A stretch of 64,000 nt of DNA from NCBI RefSeq assembly GCF_017487405.1, contig NZ_CP062222.1, forward strand, positions 1,287,001 through 1,351,000. Reading direction: 5' to 3'. Source of the stretch: Brevundimonas goettingensis (GTDB taxonomy: Bacteria > Pseudomonadota > Alphaproteobacteria > Caulobacterales > Caulobacteraceae). Position numbers and translations under genes: made by a program. The notes under the pieces were generated by a model. That model had not been told where the DNA came from. It did not search any database and saw only the letters and a list, made by a program, of their open reading frames with translations. Shown here piece after piece: positions 44,217 through 53,867 of this stretch (positions within the stretch are counted from its first letter, which is position 1; every line of letters begins with the position of its first letter).

Positions 44217-45167
44217 ATGCCTCTGATCGCCGCCCTGCTGAGCGCCACCGCCCTTATGGGCCAGACGGCTCCCGCCCAGACCGCGCCCCAAACCGCCCCG
44301 CAGGATCCGGCCGCGACCGCGGTGCAGGATGTCGAGGTCACGGCCCAGCGCCAGACGGCCTATGAGGCGGCGCGCAGCTTCGTCGACGAGATCGTCGAGA
44401 CCCCGCCCGGCCGGGGCCTGGCCCGCTGGGATGGCCGGGTCTGCGTCGGCGTCGTCAATCTGCGCGGCGCGGTGGCCCAGGCCCTGGTCGATCAGGTCTC
44501 GCGCCGCATGCTGGACATCGGCATGGACATCGGCGAGCCGGGCTGTAAGCCGAACATCATGATCATCGCCACGGTCGACGGCGCCGCCACGGCCCGCGCC
44601 TTGGTCCAGGCCCGGCCGCGCAACTTCAACCCCGGCTTCTCGGGCACCCGCCAGACGATCGCCGACCTCGAGCGGTTCCAGGCCAACGACAACCCGATCC
44701 GCGCCTGGCGCCTGACCGTGCCCGTCGACGCCGACACCGGGGCCCCGACGGTCCGTCTGCCCGGCGAGGATTTCAAATACCGCGCCATCCGCCAGCCCTC
44801 GCGCCTGCGCACCATGGACCGCAATGTCTTCGCCCGGACCTTCGTCATCGTCGATGTGGCCCAGACCGGCGGCTATGACGTCGGGGCCCTTGGCGATTAT
44901 ATCGCCATGGTGTCCCTGGCCCAGATCGACGGCGACGCCGAGGTCTCGGGCTATGACACCATCCTGAACCTGTTCACCGATCCGTCGGGCGCGCGCCAGA
45001 TGACCGACTGGGACCTGGGTTACCTCCGCTCCCTCTACGCCGCCGAGCTGAACGAGCTGCATACGTCGCAGCAGGAGGGGAATGTCGCCGAGCGGATGAC
45101 CCACCAGCCCAGGTCTGAACCGGCGCCCCAGCCCGAGCCCGCCCCTCGACCGGCTCCCCAGAGCTAG
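44217..45167 (+). CDS. tandem exported hypothetical protein, copy 1
   Basis: A 316-residue protein. Signal about 1-24 (MPLIAALLSATALMGQTAPAQ), Gln/Pro-rich linker, then a conserved core shared with the next two genes: [87 protein letters not shown] and MTDWDLGYLRSLYAAE. A Pro/Glu-rich tail ends the protein. No named family recognised; helix-rich end around LTxWDxxYLxxLY is the most constant part. It is first of the triplet after tig. Confidence 0.75.
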   Translation: MPLIAALLSATALMGQTAPAQTAPQTAPQDPAATAVQDVEVTAQRQTAYEAARSFVDEIVETPPGRGLARWDGRVCVGVVNLRGAVAQALVDQVSRRMLDIGMDIGEPGCKPNIMIIATVDGAATARALVQARPRNFNPGFSGTRQTIADLERFQANDNPIRAWRLTVPVDADTGAPTVRLPGEDFKYRAIRQPSRLRTMDRNVFARTFVIVDVAQTGGYDVGALGDYIAMVSLAQIDGDAEVSGYDTILNLFTDPSGARQMTDWDLGYLRSLYAAELNELHTSQQEGNVAERMTHQPRSEPAPQPEPAPRPAPQS

Positions 45168-45258
45168 GCTTTCCGCGCGCGTCCATTTGGCGATTGTCGC
45201 TGGCGCCGTTCAGCCCTAGCGTGCGTTCCGCAAACCGCAGGTCGGTCAGGAGGACGCG

Positions 45259-46200
45259 ATGGTGGGTGGTCTTTCGGCGTGGGCGATGCTCGGCCTCGCG
45301 GCCCTGACCCTGCAGACGGCTCCGGTTCCGCAGAGCCGTCAGACGCCAACCGAGCCGCCGGCGTCCCCCGTCGATGACGTCGAGGTCGTCGCCGGAGCCC
45401 TGCCGGAAGCCGTGCGCGCCTTCGTCGACGAGGTCGCGGCTCCCGTGAACCAGCGCGGCATCGCCCGCTGGAACAGCATCAAGGTCTGTATCGGGGCGGT
45501 GAACATGCGCCGTGAGGCGGCCCAGACCCTGATCGACCATGTCTCCACCGTCGCCTTCGACTACGGCATCGAGACGGGCGAGCCGGGCTGCAAGCCCAAT
45601 GTTCTCGTGATCGGCGCCGCCGACGGGGCCGTCATGGCCGACGGCCTGGCTGCCGCCCGCCCCCGCGCCTTCCGTATCGGCGCCAGCCGCATCGATCAGG
45701 GACCCGCAGCCTTCGAGCGGTTCCGCACCTCCGACGCCCCGGTGCGATGGTGGCAGATCAGCATGCCCACCGATTCCTGGACCGGAAACCCGGTCGTCCG
45801 CATGCCGGGCCAGCGGCCGCCCCGGATCGAGATCTTCGCCAAGTCCCAGATGCGCGGCCGCATCCGCGACGATCTGAAGCGCGTCATCGTCATCGTCGAC
45901 TTCAACAGTGCGAACGGCATGACCTTCGACCAGCTGGGCGACTATATCGCCATGGTCGCCTTCGCCCAGATCGACCCCGAGGCCGACACCTCCGAGTTTC
46001 AAACCGTGCTCAACCTGTTCGACCGCCCGGCGGCGGAGCGGGCAGGGGCGGGCGGCCTGACCGACTGGGACCGGGCCTATCTCTCGACCCTCTACGACTA
46101 CCGCAACGAGCGCATCCTGCCGTTCCGCCAGGCCGAGCTGATGACCACGGCCCTGCGTCCCGACGCCGACCAGCCGAACGCCGACCCGTCCGAGCCCTGA
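45259..46200 (+). CDS. tandem exported hypothetical protein, copy 2
   Basis: A 313-residue paralogue. N-terminal hydrophobic segment MVGGLSAWAMLGLAALTLQT, short Pro/Thr linker, then the shared core: [99 protein letters not shown] and LTDWDRAYLSTLYDYRNERILPF. The RWW.ISMP segment and the AFAQ(I/V)D segment make it closer to copy 3 than to copy 1. Copy 3 begins 12 bases after the stop. Confidence 0.75.
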   Translation: MVGGLSAWAMLGLAALTLQTAPVPQSRQTPTEPPASPVDDVEVVAGALPEAVRAFVDEVAAPVNQRGIARWNSIKVCIGAVNMRREAAQTLIDHVSTVAFDYGIETGEPGCKPNVLVIGAADGAVMADGLAAARPRAFRIGASRIDQGPAAFERFRTSDAPVRWWQISMPTDSWTGNPVVRMPGQRPPRIEIFAKSQMRGRIRDDLKRVIVIVDFNSANGMTFDQLGDYIAMVAFAQIDPEADTSEFQTVLNLFDRPAAERAGAGGLTDWDRAYLSTLYDYRNERILPFRQAELMTTALRPDADQPNADPSEP

Positions 46201-46212
46201 GGAGAGCGATCG

Positions 46213-47160
46213 ATGTTCGCCGCCGCACAGATCGTCGCTGTCGGCCTCGCCGCCCTGGCCCTCACGTCAGGCGACAAGAGCCAGACCCCGCAGCAGACGC
46301 CGCCACCGGCGCAAAGCCCTGAGCCGACCACCGCCGTCGACGACATCGATGTTGTCGGGTCGCGCGACAGCCGGCTGGAACAGCTCTCCACCCGTTTCGT
46401 CGACGAGGTCGCCGCCCCAGCGCCCGGTCGCGGCCTGGCCCGCTGGATGGCGCCGGTCTGCGTCGGGGTGGTCAATTTCCGCGGCGAGGCGGCGCGGATG
46501 ATCGCCGACCGGGTGGCCTCGACCGCAGCGGATCTGGGCGTGCCGATCAAGGAGGGCGACTGCGCCCCCAACATCTTCATCGTCGGGACGGCGGACGGCC
46601 CGGGCCTGGCCCAGCGTATGGTCGCCGACATCCGGGCCGATTTCGCCTTCAACGCCTCCGGCGTCCGGGCCTCGAACGCCGCCCTGAGCGATTTCGAGAC
46701 CTCCGACGACCCGGTCCGCTGGTGGCATGTCTCCATGCCCATGACCGTCAACATCGTGGAGGGCACCGCCGGGCCCGCCGTGCGCTTCCCCGGGCGGTCG
46801 GCGCCCTTTGTCGTGGTCATGTCGCGCAGCCAGAACACCGCCCGGCGCCGCGACGACCTTTTCCGGGTCACGGTCGTGGTCGATGTGAACAGGCTGGAGG
46901 GCGTCTCGATCGACCAGTTGTGCGACTATCTGGTCATGGTCGCCTTCGCCCAGGTCGATCCCCGCGCCGACACCGCCCCCTATGACACCATCCTGAACCT
47001 GTTCGACGCGCCCGGCTCGGTCGCGGGCCTGACCGAATGGGACCGGTCTTACCTCGCCGCCCTCTATTCGGCGTCACCGGACGAGCGGCTCAACGGCGGA
47101 ACCCAGGCGGCGGCCCTCGTCACCCGCGTCCGGGAAGGCCCGACGGACAGCCCGGACTGA
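46213..47160 (+). CDS. tandem exported hypothetical protein, copy 3
   Basis: A 315-residue paralogue. Signal or anchor [20 protein letters not shown], Pro/Gln-rich linker (about 20-45), then core [81 protein letters not shown] and [21 protein letters not shown]. It retains the WW box of copy 2 and the Cys pair. GGAGAG precedes the start, and it is followed by the clpP leader. Confidence 0.75.
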   Translation: MFAAAQIVAVGLAALALTSGDKSQTPQQTPPPAQSPEPTTAVDDIDVVGSRDSRLEQLSTRFVDEVAAPAPGRGLARWMAPVCVGVVNFRGEAARMIADRVASTAADLGVPIKEGDCAPNIFIVGTADGPGLAQRMVADIRADFAFNASGVRASNAALSDFETSDDPVRWWHVSMPMTVNIVEGTAGPAVRFPGRSAPFVVVMSRSQNTARRRDDLFRVTVVVDVNRLEGVSIDQLCDYLVMVAFAQVDPRADTAPYDTILNLFDAPGSVAGLTEWDRSYLAALYSASPDERLNGGTQAAALVTRVREGPTDSPD

Positions 47161-47279
47161 CGATTCCCGCCCATTCGCTCGCCCGGCCGCACCTTGCGTC
47201 AAGGCTTCGGCAACGCGATATGCTGTTCAATGAGGCAGCGAACTCCCGAGTCGCGCCCACAAGCATCCGAGAAGGCCAT

Positions 47280-47921
47280 ATGCGCGATCCGATCGACTAC
47301 ATCTCCAACAACCTCGTGCCCATGGTCGTGGAGCAATCCAGCCGCGGCGAGCGGTCCTTCGACATCTTCTCCCGCCTGCTGCGCGAGCGGATCATCTTCC
47401 TGACGGGTCCGTTCGAGGACACGATGGCGTCGCTGATCTGCGCCCAGCTGCTGTTCCTGGAATCGGAAAACCCGAAGAAGGAAATCTCCATGTACATCAA
47501 CAGCCCCGGCGGTCAGGTGACCTCGGCGCTCGCGATCTACGACACCATGCAGTACATCAAGTCGCCGGTCTCGACCGTGGTCATGGGCATGGCCGCCTCG
47601 GCCGGCTCCCTGATCCTGACGGCCGGCGAGGCGGGCCAGCGCATCGCCCTGCCGAACGCCCGCATCATGGTCCACCAGCCCTCGGGCGGTTTCCGTGGTC
47701 AGGCCTCGGACATCGAGCTGCACGCCGCCGACATCCGCTACACCAAGCGCCGCCTGAACGAGATCTACGTCCAGCACACCGGCCGCACCTATGAAGAGGT
47801 CGAATCCACCCTCGACCGCGACCACTTCATGGACGCCGAGGCCGCCAAGGCCTGGGGCATCGTCGACCACGTCTACGACAAGCGCACCGAAGCCGAAGCC
47901 GACGGCATCAAGACCGTTTGA
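47280..47921 (+). CDS. clpP: ATP-dependent Clp protease proteolytic subunit
   Basis: A 213-residue serine protease subunit of ClpXP. Catalytic Ser is in [14 protein letters not shown], His in [12 protein letters not shown], Asp in the [15 protein letters not shown] segment region; [25 protein letters not shown] is the typical N-terminal core. The ATG at 47280, preceded by GAGAAGG, matches the Caulobacter-type short N-terminus. ClpXP degrades cell-cycle regulators such as CtrA in Caulobacter. Confidence 0.96.
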   Translation: MRDPIDYISNNLVPMVVEQSSRGERSFDIFSRLLRERIIFLTGPFEDTMASLICAQLLFLESENPKKEISMYINSPGGQVTSALAIYDTMQYIKSPVSTVVMGMAASAGSLILTAGEAGQRIALPNARIMVHQPSGGFRGQASDIELHAADIRYTKRRLNEIYVQHTGRTYEEVESTLDRDHFMDAEAAKAWGIVDHVYDKRTEAEADGIKTV

Positions 47922-47949
47922 GGCCTTTGTCTCGATAAAGATGAGGGAA

Positions 47950-47976
47950 GGGCGCGCCACGACGGCGCGCCCTTTT
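47950..47976 (+). terminator. intrinsic terminator of clpP
   Basis: Perfect stem GGGCGCGCC/GGCGCGCCC (47950-47958 with 47964-47972), loop ACGAC, followed by TTTT. Confidence 0.87.
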
Positions 47977-47998
47977 CATTTTGTGCTATCAGCCGCCC

Positions 47999-48319
47999 AT
48001 GCAGCACACACGCGATCAGAAGGGGACCGTCGAGGTCGACGGCGAACTCTACGACTGGGAGCTGCGCCGTCAGCCCCGGCGCACCACCGGCAACAACTGG
48101 GAAGGCATCGCCGTCAGCCTCTGGATGCAGGGCTACAAGCGCGAGGCCATCATCCAATTCCCCATGCCGATGCGCGCCAACGGCCATCCGGACCTCGAGA
48201 AACAGAAGGTCAACGTTGACTACGTCAAGAACGCCGTCGCCGCCGCCATCGAGGCCGGCTGGGAGCCCACCTCGCGCGGCAAGGCCGTCGAGTTCGACGT
48301 CGACGCCCAAGGACGCTGA
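47999..48319 (+). CDS. conserved-looking hypothetical protein
   Basis: A 106-residue soluble protein, MQHTRDQKGTVEVDGELYDW start, then RTTGNNWEGIAVSLWMQGYK, REAIIQFPMPMRANGHPDLE and a C-terminal VAAAIEAGWEPTSRGKAVEF. A beta-rich small domain is likely. No named family recognised. The ATG at 47999 is preferred over an in-frame start 18 bases earlier. It is convergent with cicA across six bases. Confidence 0.75.
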   Translation: MQHTRDQKGTVEVDGELYDWELRRQPRRTTGNNWEGIAVSLWMQGYKREAIIQFPMPMRANGHPDLEKQKVNVDYVKNAVAAAIEAGWEPTSRGKAVEFDVDAQGR

Positions 48320-48325
48320 GAGGGC

Positions 48326-48973
48326 CTAAGGCCGCCCCTTGAACACCCGAAAGCCCTTCTCGTCGGCGATCTGAAGCATCTCCGTATCGCCCGAGGTGTC
48401 GCCATAGGCCGCGGCCAGCCTGACGTCGGCCCCATAGGCCGCCTGCAACCGCCGCACCTTCTCGGGGCCCCGGCAGTTCGGCCCCGCGAAGGCGCCCGAC
48501 ACCCGATCCTCGGCGTCGAAGAACAGGGGCGTGCCCAACAGGTTCTCCGCGCCCAGCCGTTTCGCGAAGGGCGCGACCGTGGTCACGGGCGAGGCGGTGA
48601 CGATCACCCGGTGCGCTCCTTTGTCGCCCCAGGCCTTCCAGCAGTCCAGCGCGTCGGGCCGCATGAACTGGTCCCAGACAGCCTCGGCGAACCGTTCTGC
48701 CTCGGATTCCAGCGTCTGGCGGTCCATTCCGCCGAGGAATTCGCGCACCGAGGCCGCCTTGATCCGACCCCGGTCGCGATCGCGCGCATAGTGGGCCACC
48801 GCCGGCGCCATCTTCACCAGCCCCAGGGCCCAGCCGCCCGGTCCGGCCCGCCAGCGCAGGAATTCGGTGAAACTGTCGCGGATCGTCAGGGTGCCGTCGA
48901 AATCGAAGGCCACGACCGGCTGACCCGCTTCAACCCTCTGGCGAACCGCGTGTGCGCTCCCCATGTCACTCAT
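48326..48973 (-). CDS. cicA: HAD-superfamily phosphatase, CicA-like
   Basis: A 215-residue HAD-IB type hydrolase of the SerB group. Motif I is VVAFDFDGTLT (Asp nucleophile, Asp general acid), motif II is VIVTASP, motif III/IV is AAYGDTSGDTEML with the two acidic residues. A short cap follows motif I. In Caulobacter a gene of this type, cicA, lies between clpP and clpX, exactly as here, so the symbol is given from position and family. Physiological substrate not known. Confidence 0.82.
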   Translation of the reverse strand: MSDMGSAHAVRQRVEAGQPVVAFDFDGTLTIRDSFTEFLRWRAGPGGWALGLVKMAPAVAHYARDRDRGRIKAASVREFLGGMDRQTLESEAERFAEAVWDQFMRPDALDCWKAWGDKGAHRVIVTASPVTTVAPFAKRLGAENLLGTPLFFDAEDRVSGAFAGPNCRGPEKVRRLQAAYGADVRLAAAYGDTSGDTEMLQIADEKGFRVFKGRP

Positions 48974-49174
48974 CCGCCGTGATCCCCATCGATACAGACC
49001 AATCCACGTCCATCACGAACTGCTCACCTTGAGCGGGGTTGTGAGTGGCGTTTGGATGGGTGATTGTCATTTTTTGAATATCTTCGCGTCCATAGTGATG
49101 GAATCAACGCGAAGGAAGCGCGAGAGTCCCATCCTCACCTGAGGGGAAAGACGCCGCGAGAGTGAGAAGGGTCC

Positions 49175-50440
49175 ATGACCAAAGCCGCCGGAACTGACGC
49201 CAAGAGCACGCTGTATTGCTCCTTCTGCGGCAAGAGCCAGCATGAAGTGCGCAAGCTCATCGCCGGCCCGACCGTGTTCATCTGCGATGAATGCGTCGAG
49301 CTGTGCATGGATATCATCCGCGAAGAGCACAAGATCGGCTTCGTGAAGTCCAAGGACGGCGTGCCGACGCCGAAGGAAATCCGCGAAGTCCTCGACGACT
49401 ACGTCATCGGTCAGGGCCACGCCAAGAAGGTCCTCTCGGTCGCGGTGCACAACCACTACAAGCGCCTGAATCACGCGACGAAGAACAACGACGTCGAGCT
49501 GGCCAAGTCGAACATCATGCTGATCGGGCCGACCGGCTCCGGCAAGACGCTGCTGGCCCAGACCCTGGCGCGCATCATCGACGTGCCCTTCACCATGGCC
49601 GACGCCACCACCCTGACCGAAGCCGGTTATGTGGGTGAAGACGTCGAGAACATCATCCTGAAGCTGCTCCAGGCCTCGGACTACAACGTCGAACGCGCCC
49701 AGCGCGGCATCGTCTACATCGATGAGATCGACAAGATTTCCCGGAAGTCGGACAACCCCTCGATCACCCGCGACGTCTCGGGCGAGGGCGTACAGCAGGC
49801 CCTGCTGAAGATCATGGAAGGCACCGTCGCCTCCGTGCCCCCGCAGGGCGGCCGCAAGCATCCCCAGCAGGAATTCCTGCAGGTCGACACCGCCAACATC
49901 CTCTTCATCGTGGGCGGCGCCTTCGCCGGCCTGGAGAAAGTGATCTCGGCGCGCGGCGCGGGCGCCTCGATCGGCTTCGGCGCCAAGGTCAAGGAAATCG
50001 ACGAGCGCCGCACCGGCGACATCCTCAAGGGCGTCGAGCCTGACGACCTGATGCGCTTCGGCCTGATCCCGGAGTTCATCGGCCGTCTGCCCGTTCTGGC
50101 GACGCTGGAAGATCTGGACGAAGCGGCTCTGGTCACCATCCTGACCGAGCCCAAGAACGCCCTGATCAAACAGTACAAGCGCCTGTTCGAGATGGAGAAC
50201 GTCAACCTGACCTTCACCGACGACGCGCTCAACGCCGTCGCCAAGAAGGCCATCACCCGCAAGACCGGCGCGCGCGGCCTGCGTTCGATCCTGGAAGGCA
50301 TCCTGCTCGAGACCATGTTCGAGCTGCCGACCTTCGAGGGCGTCGAGGAAGTGGTCGTCAACGCCGAGGTCATCGACGGCAAGGCCCAGCCTCTGCTGAT
50401 CTACGCCGAGAAGAAGAAGGCGGCCGACGGCGCGGCCTAA
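49175..50440 (+). CDS. clpX: ATP-dependent Clp protease ATP-binding subunit ClpX
   Basis: A 421-residue AAA+ unfoldase. Zinc-binding domain with Cys15, Cys18, Cys37 and Cys40 ([25 protein letters not shown]); Walker A GPTGSGKT (118-125); Walker [10 protein letters not shown]; pore motif [17 protein letters not shown] region; sensor and C-domain ending in a Lys-rich tail. It pairs with ClpP for regulated proteolysis. The upstream 200 bases hold no gene. In related genomes lon often follows; here a TonB receptor does. Confidence 0.97.
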   Translation: MTKAAGTDAKSTLYCSFCGKSQHEVRKLIAGPTVFICDECVELCMDIIREEHKIGFVKSKDGVPTPKEIREVLDDYVIGQGHAKKVLSVAVHNHYKRLNHATKNNDVELAKSNIMLIGPTGSGKTLLAQTLARIIDVPFTMADATTLTEAGYVGEDVENIILKLLQASDYNVERAQRGIVYIDEIDKISRKSDNPSITRDVSGEGVQQALLKIMEGTVASVPPQGGRKHPQQEFLQVDTANILFIVGGAFAGLEKVISARGAGASIGFGAKVKEIDERRTGDILKGVEPDDLMRFGLIPEFIGRLPVLATLEDLDEAALVTILTEPKNALIKQYKRLFEMENVNLTFTDDALNAVAKKAITRKTGARGLRSILEGILLETMFELPTFEGVEEVVVNAEVIDGKAQPLLIYAEKKKAADGAA

Positions 50441-50465
50441 GCCGGCCGTCCAGCCAATCGATCAG

Positions 50466-50496
50466 GGGGCGCCTCCTTCCGGGAGCGCCCCTTTTT
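50466..50496 (+). terminator. intrinsic terminator of clpX
   Basis: GGGGCGC (50466-50472) with GCGCCCC (50485-50491), then TTTTT. Confidence 0.82.
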
Positions 50497-50538
50497 CATG
50501 AGCGACATCAAGCCCTATTGCCAAGCTGGCTGTCTTCT

Positions 50539-50557
50539 GTTGAGAGGCGTTCTCAAC
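50539..50557. promoter_or_regulatory. perfect palindrome upstream of the TonB-receptor gene
   Basis: GTTGAGA (50539-50545) and TCTCAAC (50551-50557) around five bases, ending 13 bases before the ATG. An operator for a dimeric repressor or a small leader hairpin; it is not a Fur box. Confidence 0.45.
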
Positions 50558-50570
50558 TAGAGGGGCGTTT

Positions 50571-52607
50571 ATGACGGGGTGGCGTACAAGTCTGGCGGTG
50601 CTGGCCGGCCTGGCCTTCGCGGGCGAGGCGGAGGCCGGGCAAGACCGGACTGAACCTGCGGCGGCGGCTCGCTCCGGATCGGTCGTGGTCTATGAGCCGG
50701 CCTTCTTCGCCGGGGTTCAGCCCAACACAGCCCTGGACATGATCGAACGCCTGCCCGGCTTCGCCTTTGACAGCGGCGGCGACGTGCGCGGCCTGTCGGG
50801 CGCCCAGGGCAATGTCCTGATCGACGGCCAGCGGCCGGCCAGCAAGTCCGAGGATCTGGACGCCGTGATCCGGCGCATTCCCGCCGCCTCGGTCCTGCGG
50901 ATCGAGGTGATCCGGGGCGGTGCGCCGGGCATCGACATGCAGGGCGCGCCTGTGGTCGCGAATATCATTCGCCGTCAGAACCATGCGCTGGAGGGGGCGA
51001 TGGAGGCCGGCGTCGAGCGCCATGACGATGGTCGCTGGGCCGGCGAACTCGGCTTTTCGGCCAGCCGCAGCCTGTCGGACGATCGTCGGCTGGAGGTGGC
51101 CGGGGAGGTCTATCGCTATGTTGACGAGGACGCCGGCGACGGGACGCGCGCGCGCCGCGACGCCTCGGGCGACCTTCTTCGCCTCAGCGACGCCGACCAG
51201 ACCGGGGGCGGGGACGGGGGCAAGCTGACCGCAGCCTGGCGTCAGCCATTGGGGGGAGGGACCCTCTCGGCAAACGCCCTGGCATCGACCGAGCGCTACG
51301 ACTGGCGTCTCGACGAGCGGATCAGCGTCCCGGCCGCGGCCCGCTCGCGGATCGACGAGACCGAGGAGGATTCCGACATCGAACTCGGCGGGACCTGGGA
51401 GAGGCCCCTGTCCCGGGGGCGTCTGGAGATCATCGGCCTTCAGCGGCTGGGCTGGGAGACCGTCAACTCCGAAAGCGCCACCGAACGCTTCGACAGCGAC
51501 CAGACCTCGGGCGAGAGCATCGGCCGCATCAGCCTGTCGCGCCGTCTGGGCGAGCGGCTGACGCTGGACGGCGGCCTGGAGGGCGCCTTCAACTGGCAGG
51601 AAGGCTCGGCCCGTTCGGAGGAAGACGGGGTCGTCATCGACCTGCCGTCCTCGAATGTCCGCGTCGAGGAGCGCCGGGCCGAGCTGTTCGGCACGGCCGC
51701 CTGGCGGCCTTCGGACAGGCTCTCGGTCGAGGCGGGCCTGCGGCTCGAGACCTCCAGCCTGACCCAGGACGGCGACGCCGCCGCCGACCGCACCCTGACC
51801 TACGCCAAGCCCCGCCTGATCGCCGTCTGGACCCCGGCCCCGTCCAGCCAGTGGCGGTTCCGCGTCGAGCGCGAGGCCGGTCAGCTGTCCTTCAGCGACT
51901 TCATCACCTCCGCCAGCCTCGACACGGACCAGATCTCGGCCGGCAACGCCGACCTCAGGCCCGCGATCAAATGGGTGTTCGAAGGCGTCTATGAGCGCCG
52001 CTTCTGGACCGACGGGGTCGCCAGCCTGACCGTTTTCCACGAGGCCATCGAGGACGCCATCGACCGCGTGCCCATCGTCTCGGGCTCCGAGGTGTTCGAC
52101 GCGCCCGGCAATATCGGCGACGCCGAGCGCCGGGTCGCCCAGTTGCGGGTCTCGGCCCCGCTGGCCCGCCTGGGTCTTCAGGGCGGTCTGCTGAAGACCT
52201 TCGTGGAGTGGGCCCATACCGAGGCGACAGACCCCACGACCGGCGAGCGCCGCCGCATGTCCGGCTACAACCCCTTCGAGGCCGAGGTCGCCTTCACCCA
52301 CGACCTGACCGCCCGGGGCCTGCGCTGGGGCGTCACGGCCTATTTCGGGTCGCCGTATCGCCAGTACCGCTTCGACGAGGTCGCCGAGGAGATGACCGAT
52401 CCCTGGTGGTCGACCTTCATCGAGTGGAAGGCCCACCCGAACACCACGGTGACGCTGGAGGCCGAGAACCTGACCGGGCGGCGATACCGGCTGGACCGCA
52501 CCCTCTATGACGGCCCGCGCGACCTCAATCCGGTCAGCCGGATCGAGCAGCGGCGCGAGAGCTTCGGCCCCTGGATCGGCCTGAAGCTGCGTCGGACGCT
52601 GGGCTGA
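50571..52607 (+). CDS. TonB-dependent outer-membrane receptor
   Basis: A 678-residue outer-membrane transporter. Signal about 1-22, plug domain (about 35-145, with TALDMIERLPGF, GNVLIDGQRPASK and RRIPAASVLRIEVIRGG), then a beta-barrel of alternating hydrophobic strands to the C-terminus (LTGRRYRLDRTLYDGP, LKLRRTLG). The barrel is somewhat short for a siderophore receptor and has no clear TonB box at its start; a carbohydrate or oligopeptide substrate is equally possible. The ATG at 50571 has AGAGGGG upstream. Confidence 0.82.
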   Translation: MTGWRTSLAVLAGLAFAGEAEAGQDRTEPAAAARSGSVVVYEPAFFAGVQPNTALDMIERLPGFAFDSGGDVRGLSGAQGNVLIDGQRPASKSEDLDAVIRRIPAASVLRIEVIRGGAPGIDMQGAPVVANIIRRQNHALEGAMEAGVERHDDGRWAGELGFSASRSLSDDRRLEVAGEVYRYVDEDAGDGTRARRDASGDLLRLSDADQTGGGDGGKLTAAWRQPLGGGTLSANALASTERYDWRLDERISVPAAARSRIDETEEDSDIELGGTWERPLSRGRLEIIGLQRLGWETVNSESATERFDSDQTSGESIGRISLSRRLGERLTLDGGLEGAFNWQEGSARSEEDGVVIDLPSSNVRVEERRAELFGTAAWRPSDRLSVEAGLRLETSSLTQDGDAAADRTLTYAKPRLIAVWTPAPSSQWRFRVEREAGQLSFSDFITSASLDTDQISAGNADLRPAIKWVFEGVYERRFWTDGVASLTVFHEAIEDAIDRVPIVSGSEVFDAPGNIGDAERRVAQLRVSAPLARLGLQGGLLKTFVEWAHTEATDPTTGERRRMSGYNPFEAEVAFTHDLTARGLRWGVTAYFGSPYRQYRFDEVAEEMTDPWWSTFIEWKAHPNTTVTLEAENLTGRRYRLDRTLYDGPRDLNPVSRIEQRRESFGPWIGLKLRRTLG

Positions 52608-52678
52608 TCGCCATAATCGGCTCTGGCGTCCCCCGCCGGATCGGCCCAAAGGATCGGCCGAAGGACGGAGGCCCGCGC

Positions 52679-53083
52679 ATGACCGATTTCGACGAAGATT
52701 CCGGCCCCGATTCCGGCGGTTACGACATCGACGACTGGTCGCGGCTGACCGCCTTCACCGGCCGGGTCGCGACGCTGGACGACGTCCAGGCCAAACGCGC
52801 CGTCTTCGCCCTCGACGACACCGACCGGCCGTTCCCGCTCGATCTCGACCTGCCCCAACCGGTGATCTGGTGGGAGGAGGACGGCGAACAGGCGGCCGTC
52901 GCGGTCCAGGCCGAATGCCACACCACCGCCGAGGGCGAGGAGATGGAGGTCGTCGGCCTGATCCTGCCGGCCGGGGAGGCGGCCATCGCCCTGCTGGAAG
53001 ACCTCGACATCGTCGATGACACCGACCCGACCTGGCGAAAGCTGGTCGCGGGCGCCGTCGATCCGTCCGCCGCCGACGACTGA
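52679..53083 (+). CDS. hypothetical acidic protein
   Basis: A 134-residue, strongly acidic soluble protein (Asp/Glu-rich N-terminus DFDEDSGPDSGGYDIDD, and a DTDP segment near the end). No membrane helix, no signal, one cysteine. A compact beta-rich domain about 30-110 is likely (FPLDLDLPQPVIWWEEDGEQ). Family not recognised. Its stop TGA and that of the next, convergent gene form the palindrome TGATCA, with no room for a terminator. Confidence 0.72.
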   Translation: MTDFDEDSGPDSGGYDIDDWSRLTAFTGRVATLDDVQAKRAVFALDDTDRPFPLDLDLPQPVIWWEEDGEQAAVAVQAECHTTAEGEEMEVVGLILPAGEAAIALLEDLDIVDDTDPTWRKLVAGAVDPSAADD

Positions 53084-53647
53084 TCAGCCTTCGAACGGCC
53101 TCAGGGGCGTATCCCCGCGCAGATACAGCGGGTGTTTCGGGCTGCCGTCGCCGTTCTGGCCGAAGCACCACAGCGCGACCCCGTCGGCCCTCAGGGCCTC
53201 GATCAGGGCGCGGCCAGCGGGCGCCAGCGCCTTGTTCAGCTTGCCGTGGCAGACGACCACCTTGCCGGCCTTAGCCGCTTGCGCCCGGATGGCCGGCAGG
53301 TTCTCGGGCGACACGGCCTCGACGCCGGGCGCCAGAAGCATCTTCGGATCGGTGGCGCGATAGTCGCCCACGTTCGCCTTGACCATGGCGTCGAAGCCCT
53401 CGCGCCGGGTGAAGGTCCATTCGCGCGCACAGGTCGGGTCGTTGACCATCGCATCGGCGGTTGAGGGGTTCATGCCGATGAACAGCATATAGCGCTCGGG
53501 AAAGGTCTCCCCCGTCCAGCGCCGCATCAGCTGGCGATACCGTCCGTCCGCGCTGAACGCCGCGTCGCCCTTCACTCCGGGCATCAGTGCCAGCCGCACC
53601 TTGCCGCCGGGGTCGTGCCCCTCGGGACTGGAATTCTCGGCGGTCAT
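53084..53647 (-). CDS. DUF1643 domain protein
   Basis: A 187-residue protein with the DUF1643 signature FIGMNPSTADAMVNDPT at about residues 57-72, then REWTFTRREGFDAMVKANVGDYRATDP and a C-terminal VVVCHGKLNK ... LWCFGQNGDGSPKHPLYL. Function unknown; members often sit near nucleic-acid or phage-defence genes, but there is no such context here. CGGGAG lies before the ATG at 53647. Confidence 0.86.
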   Translation of the reverse strand: MTAENSSPEGHDPGGKVRLALMPGVKGDAAFSADGRYRQLMRRWTGETFPERYMLFIGMNPSTADAMVNDPTCAREWTFTRREGFDAMVKANVGDYRATDPKMLLAPGVEAVSPENLPAIRAQAAKAGKVVVCHGKLNKALAPAGRALIEALRADGVALWCFGQNGDGSPKHPLYLRGDTPLRPFEG

Positions 53648-53867
53648 TATGCGTGCTCCCGGGATTCGAACAGGCGCCGACTCGGGCCGTGTTAGACTTC
53701 GGTTCTGGTCTTTGACATCCGGGGCTCGCTCGCAAGCCCCTTTGCACGCCGGTTTTCGGCGAGCCGTTTCCGGCGCACGCGGCGAGACGCAAGATCAATG
53801 ACTTGTCGGCGGTTCTTCGCAATTCGCTTCCGAATTGCACCTTTTGCACTCGGCTTTTTGAGTGCAA
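53648..53867. other. hairpin-rich interval between mazG and the DUF1643 gene
   Basis: No recognised gene. It contains four perfect short hairpins: GCAATTCG/CGAATTGC, TTGCACTC/GAGTGCAA (8-bp stems), GGGGCT/AGCCCC and CGCCG/CGGCG. A minus-strand frame, -1 relative to mazG, is open for about 60 codons, with a Lys/Arg-rich product of lower GC. It has no AUG or GUG start after the mazG stop. Confidence 0.5.

Noticed and set aside
50553..52649. Minus-strand frame of 698 codons opposite the TonB receptor
   Set aside because: Same cause; the plus strand encodes plug and barrel motifs.
53654..53680. T-arm-like GTTCGAATCCCGGG on the minus strand
   Set aside because: No pairing T stem and no acceptor or D arm; it is the leader of the DUF1643 gene, whose ribosome site is CGGGAG. 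A permuted tmRNA piece was considered and dismissed.
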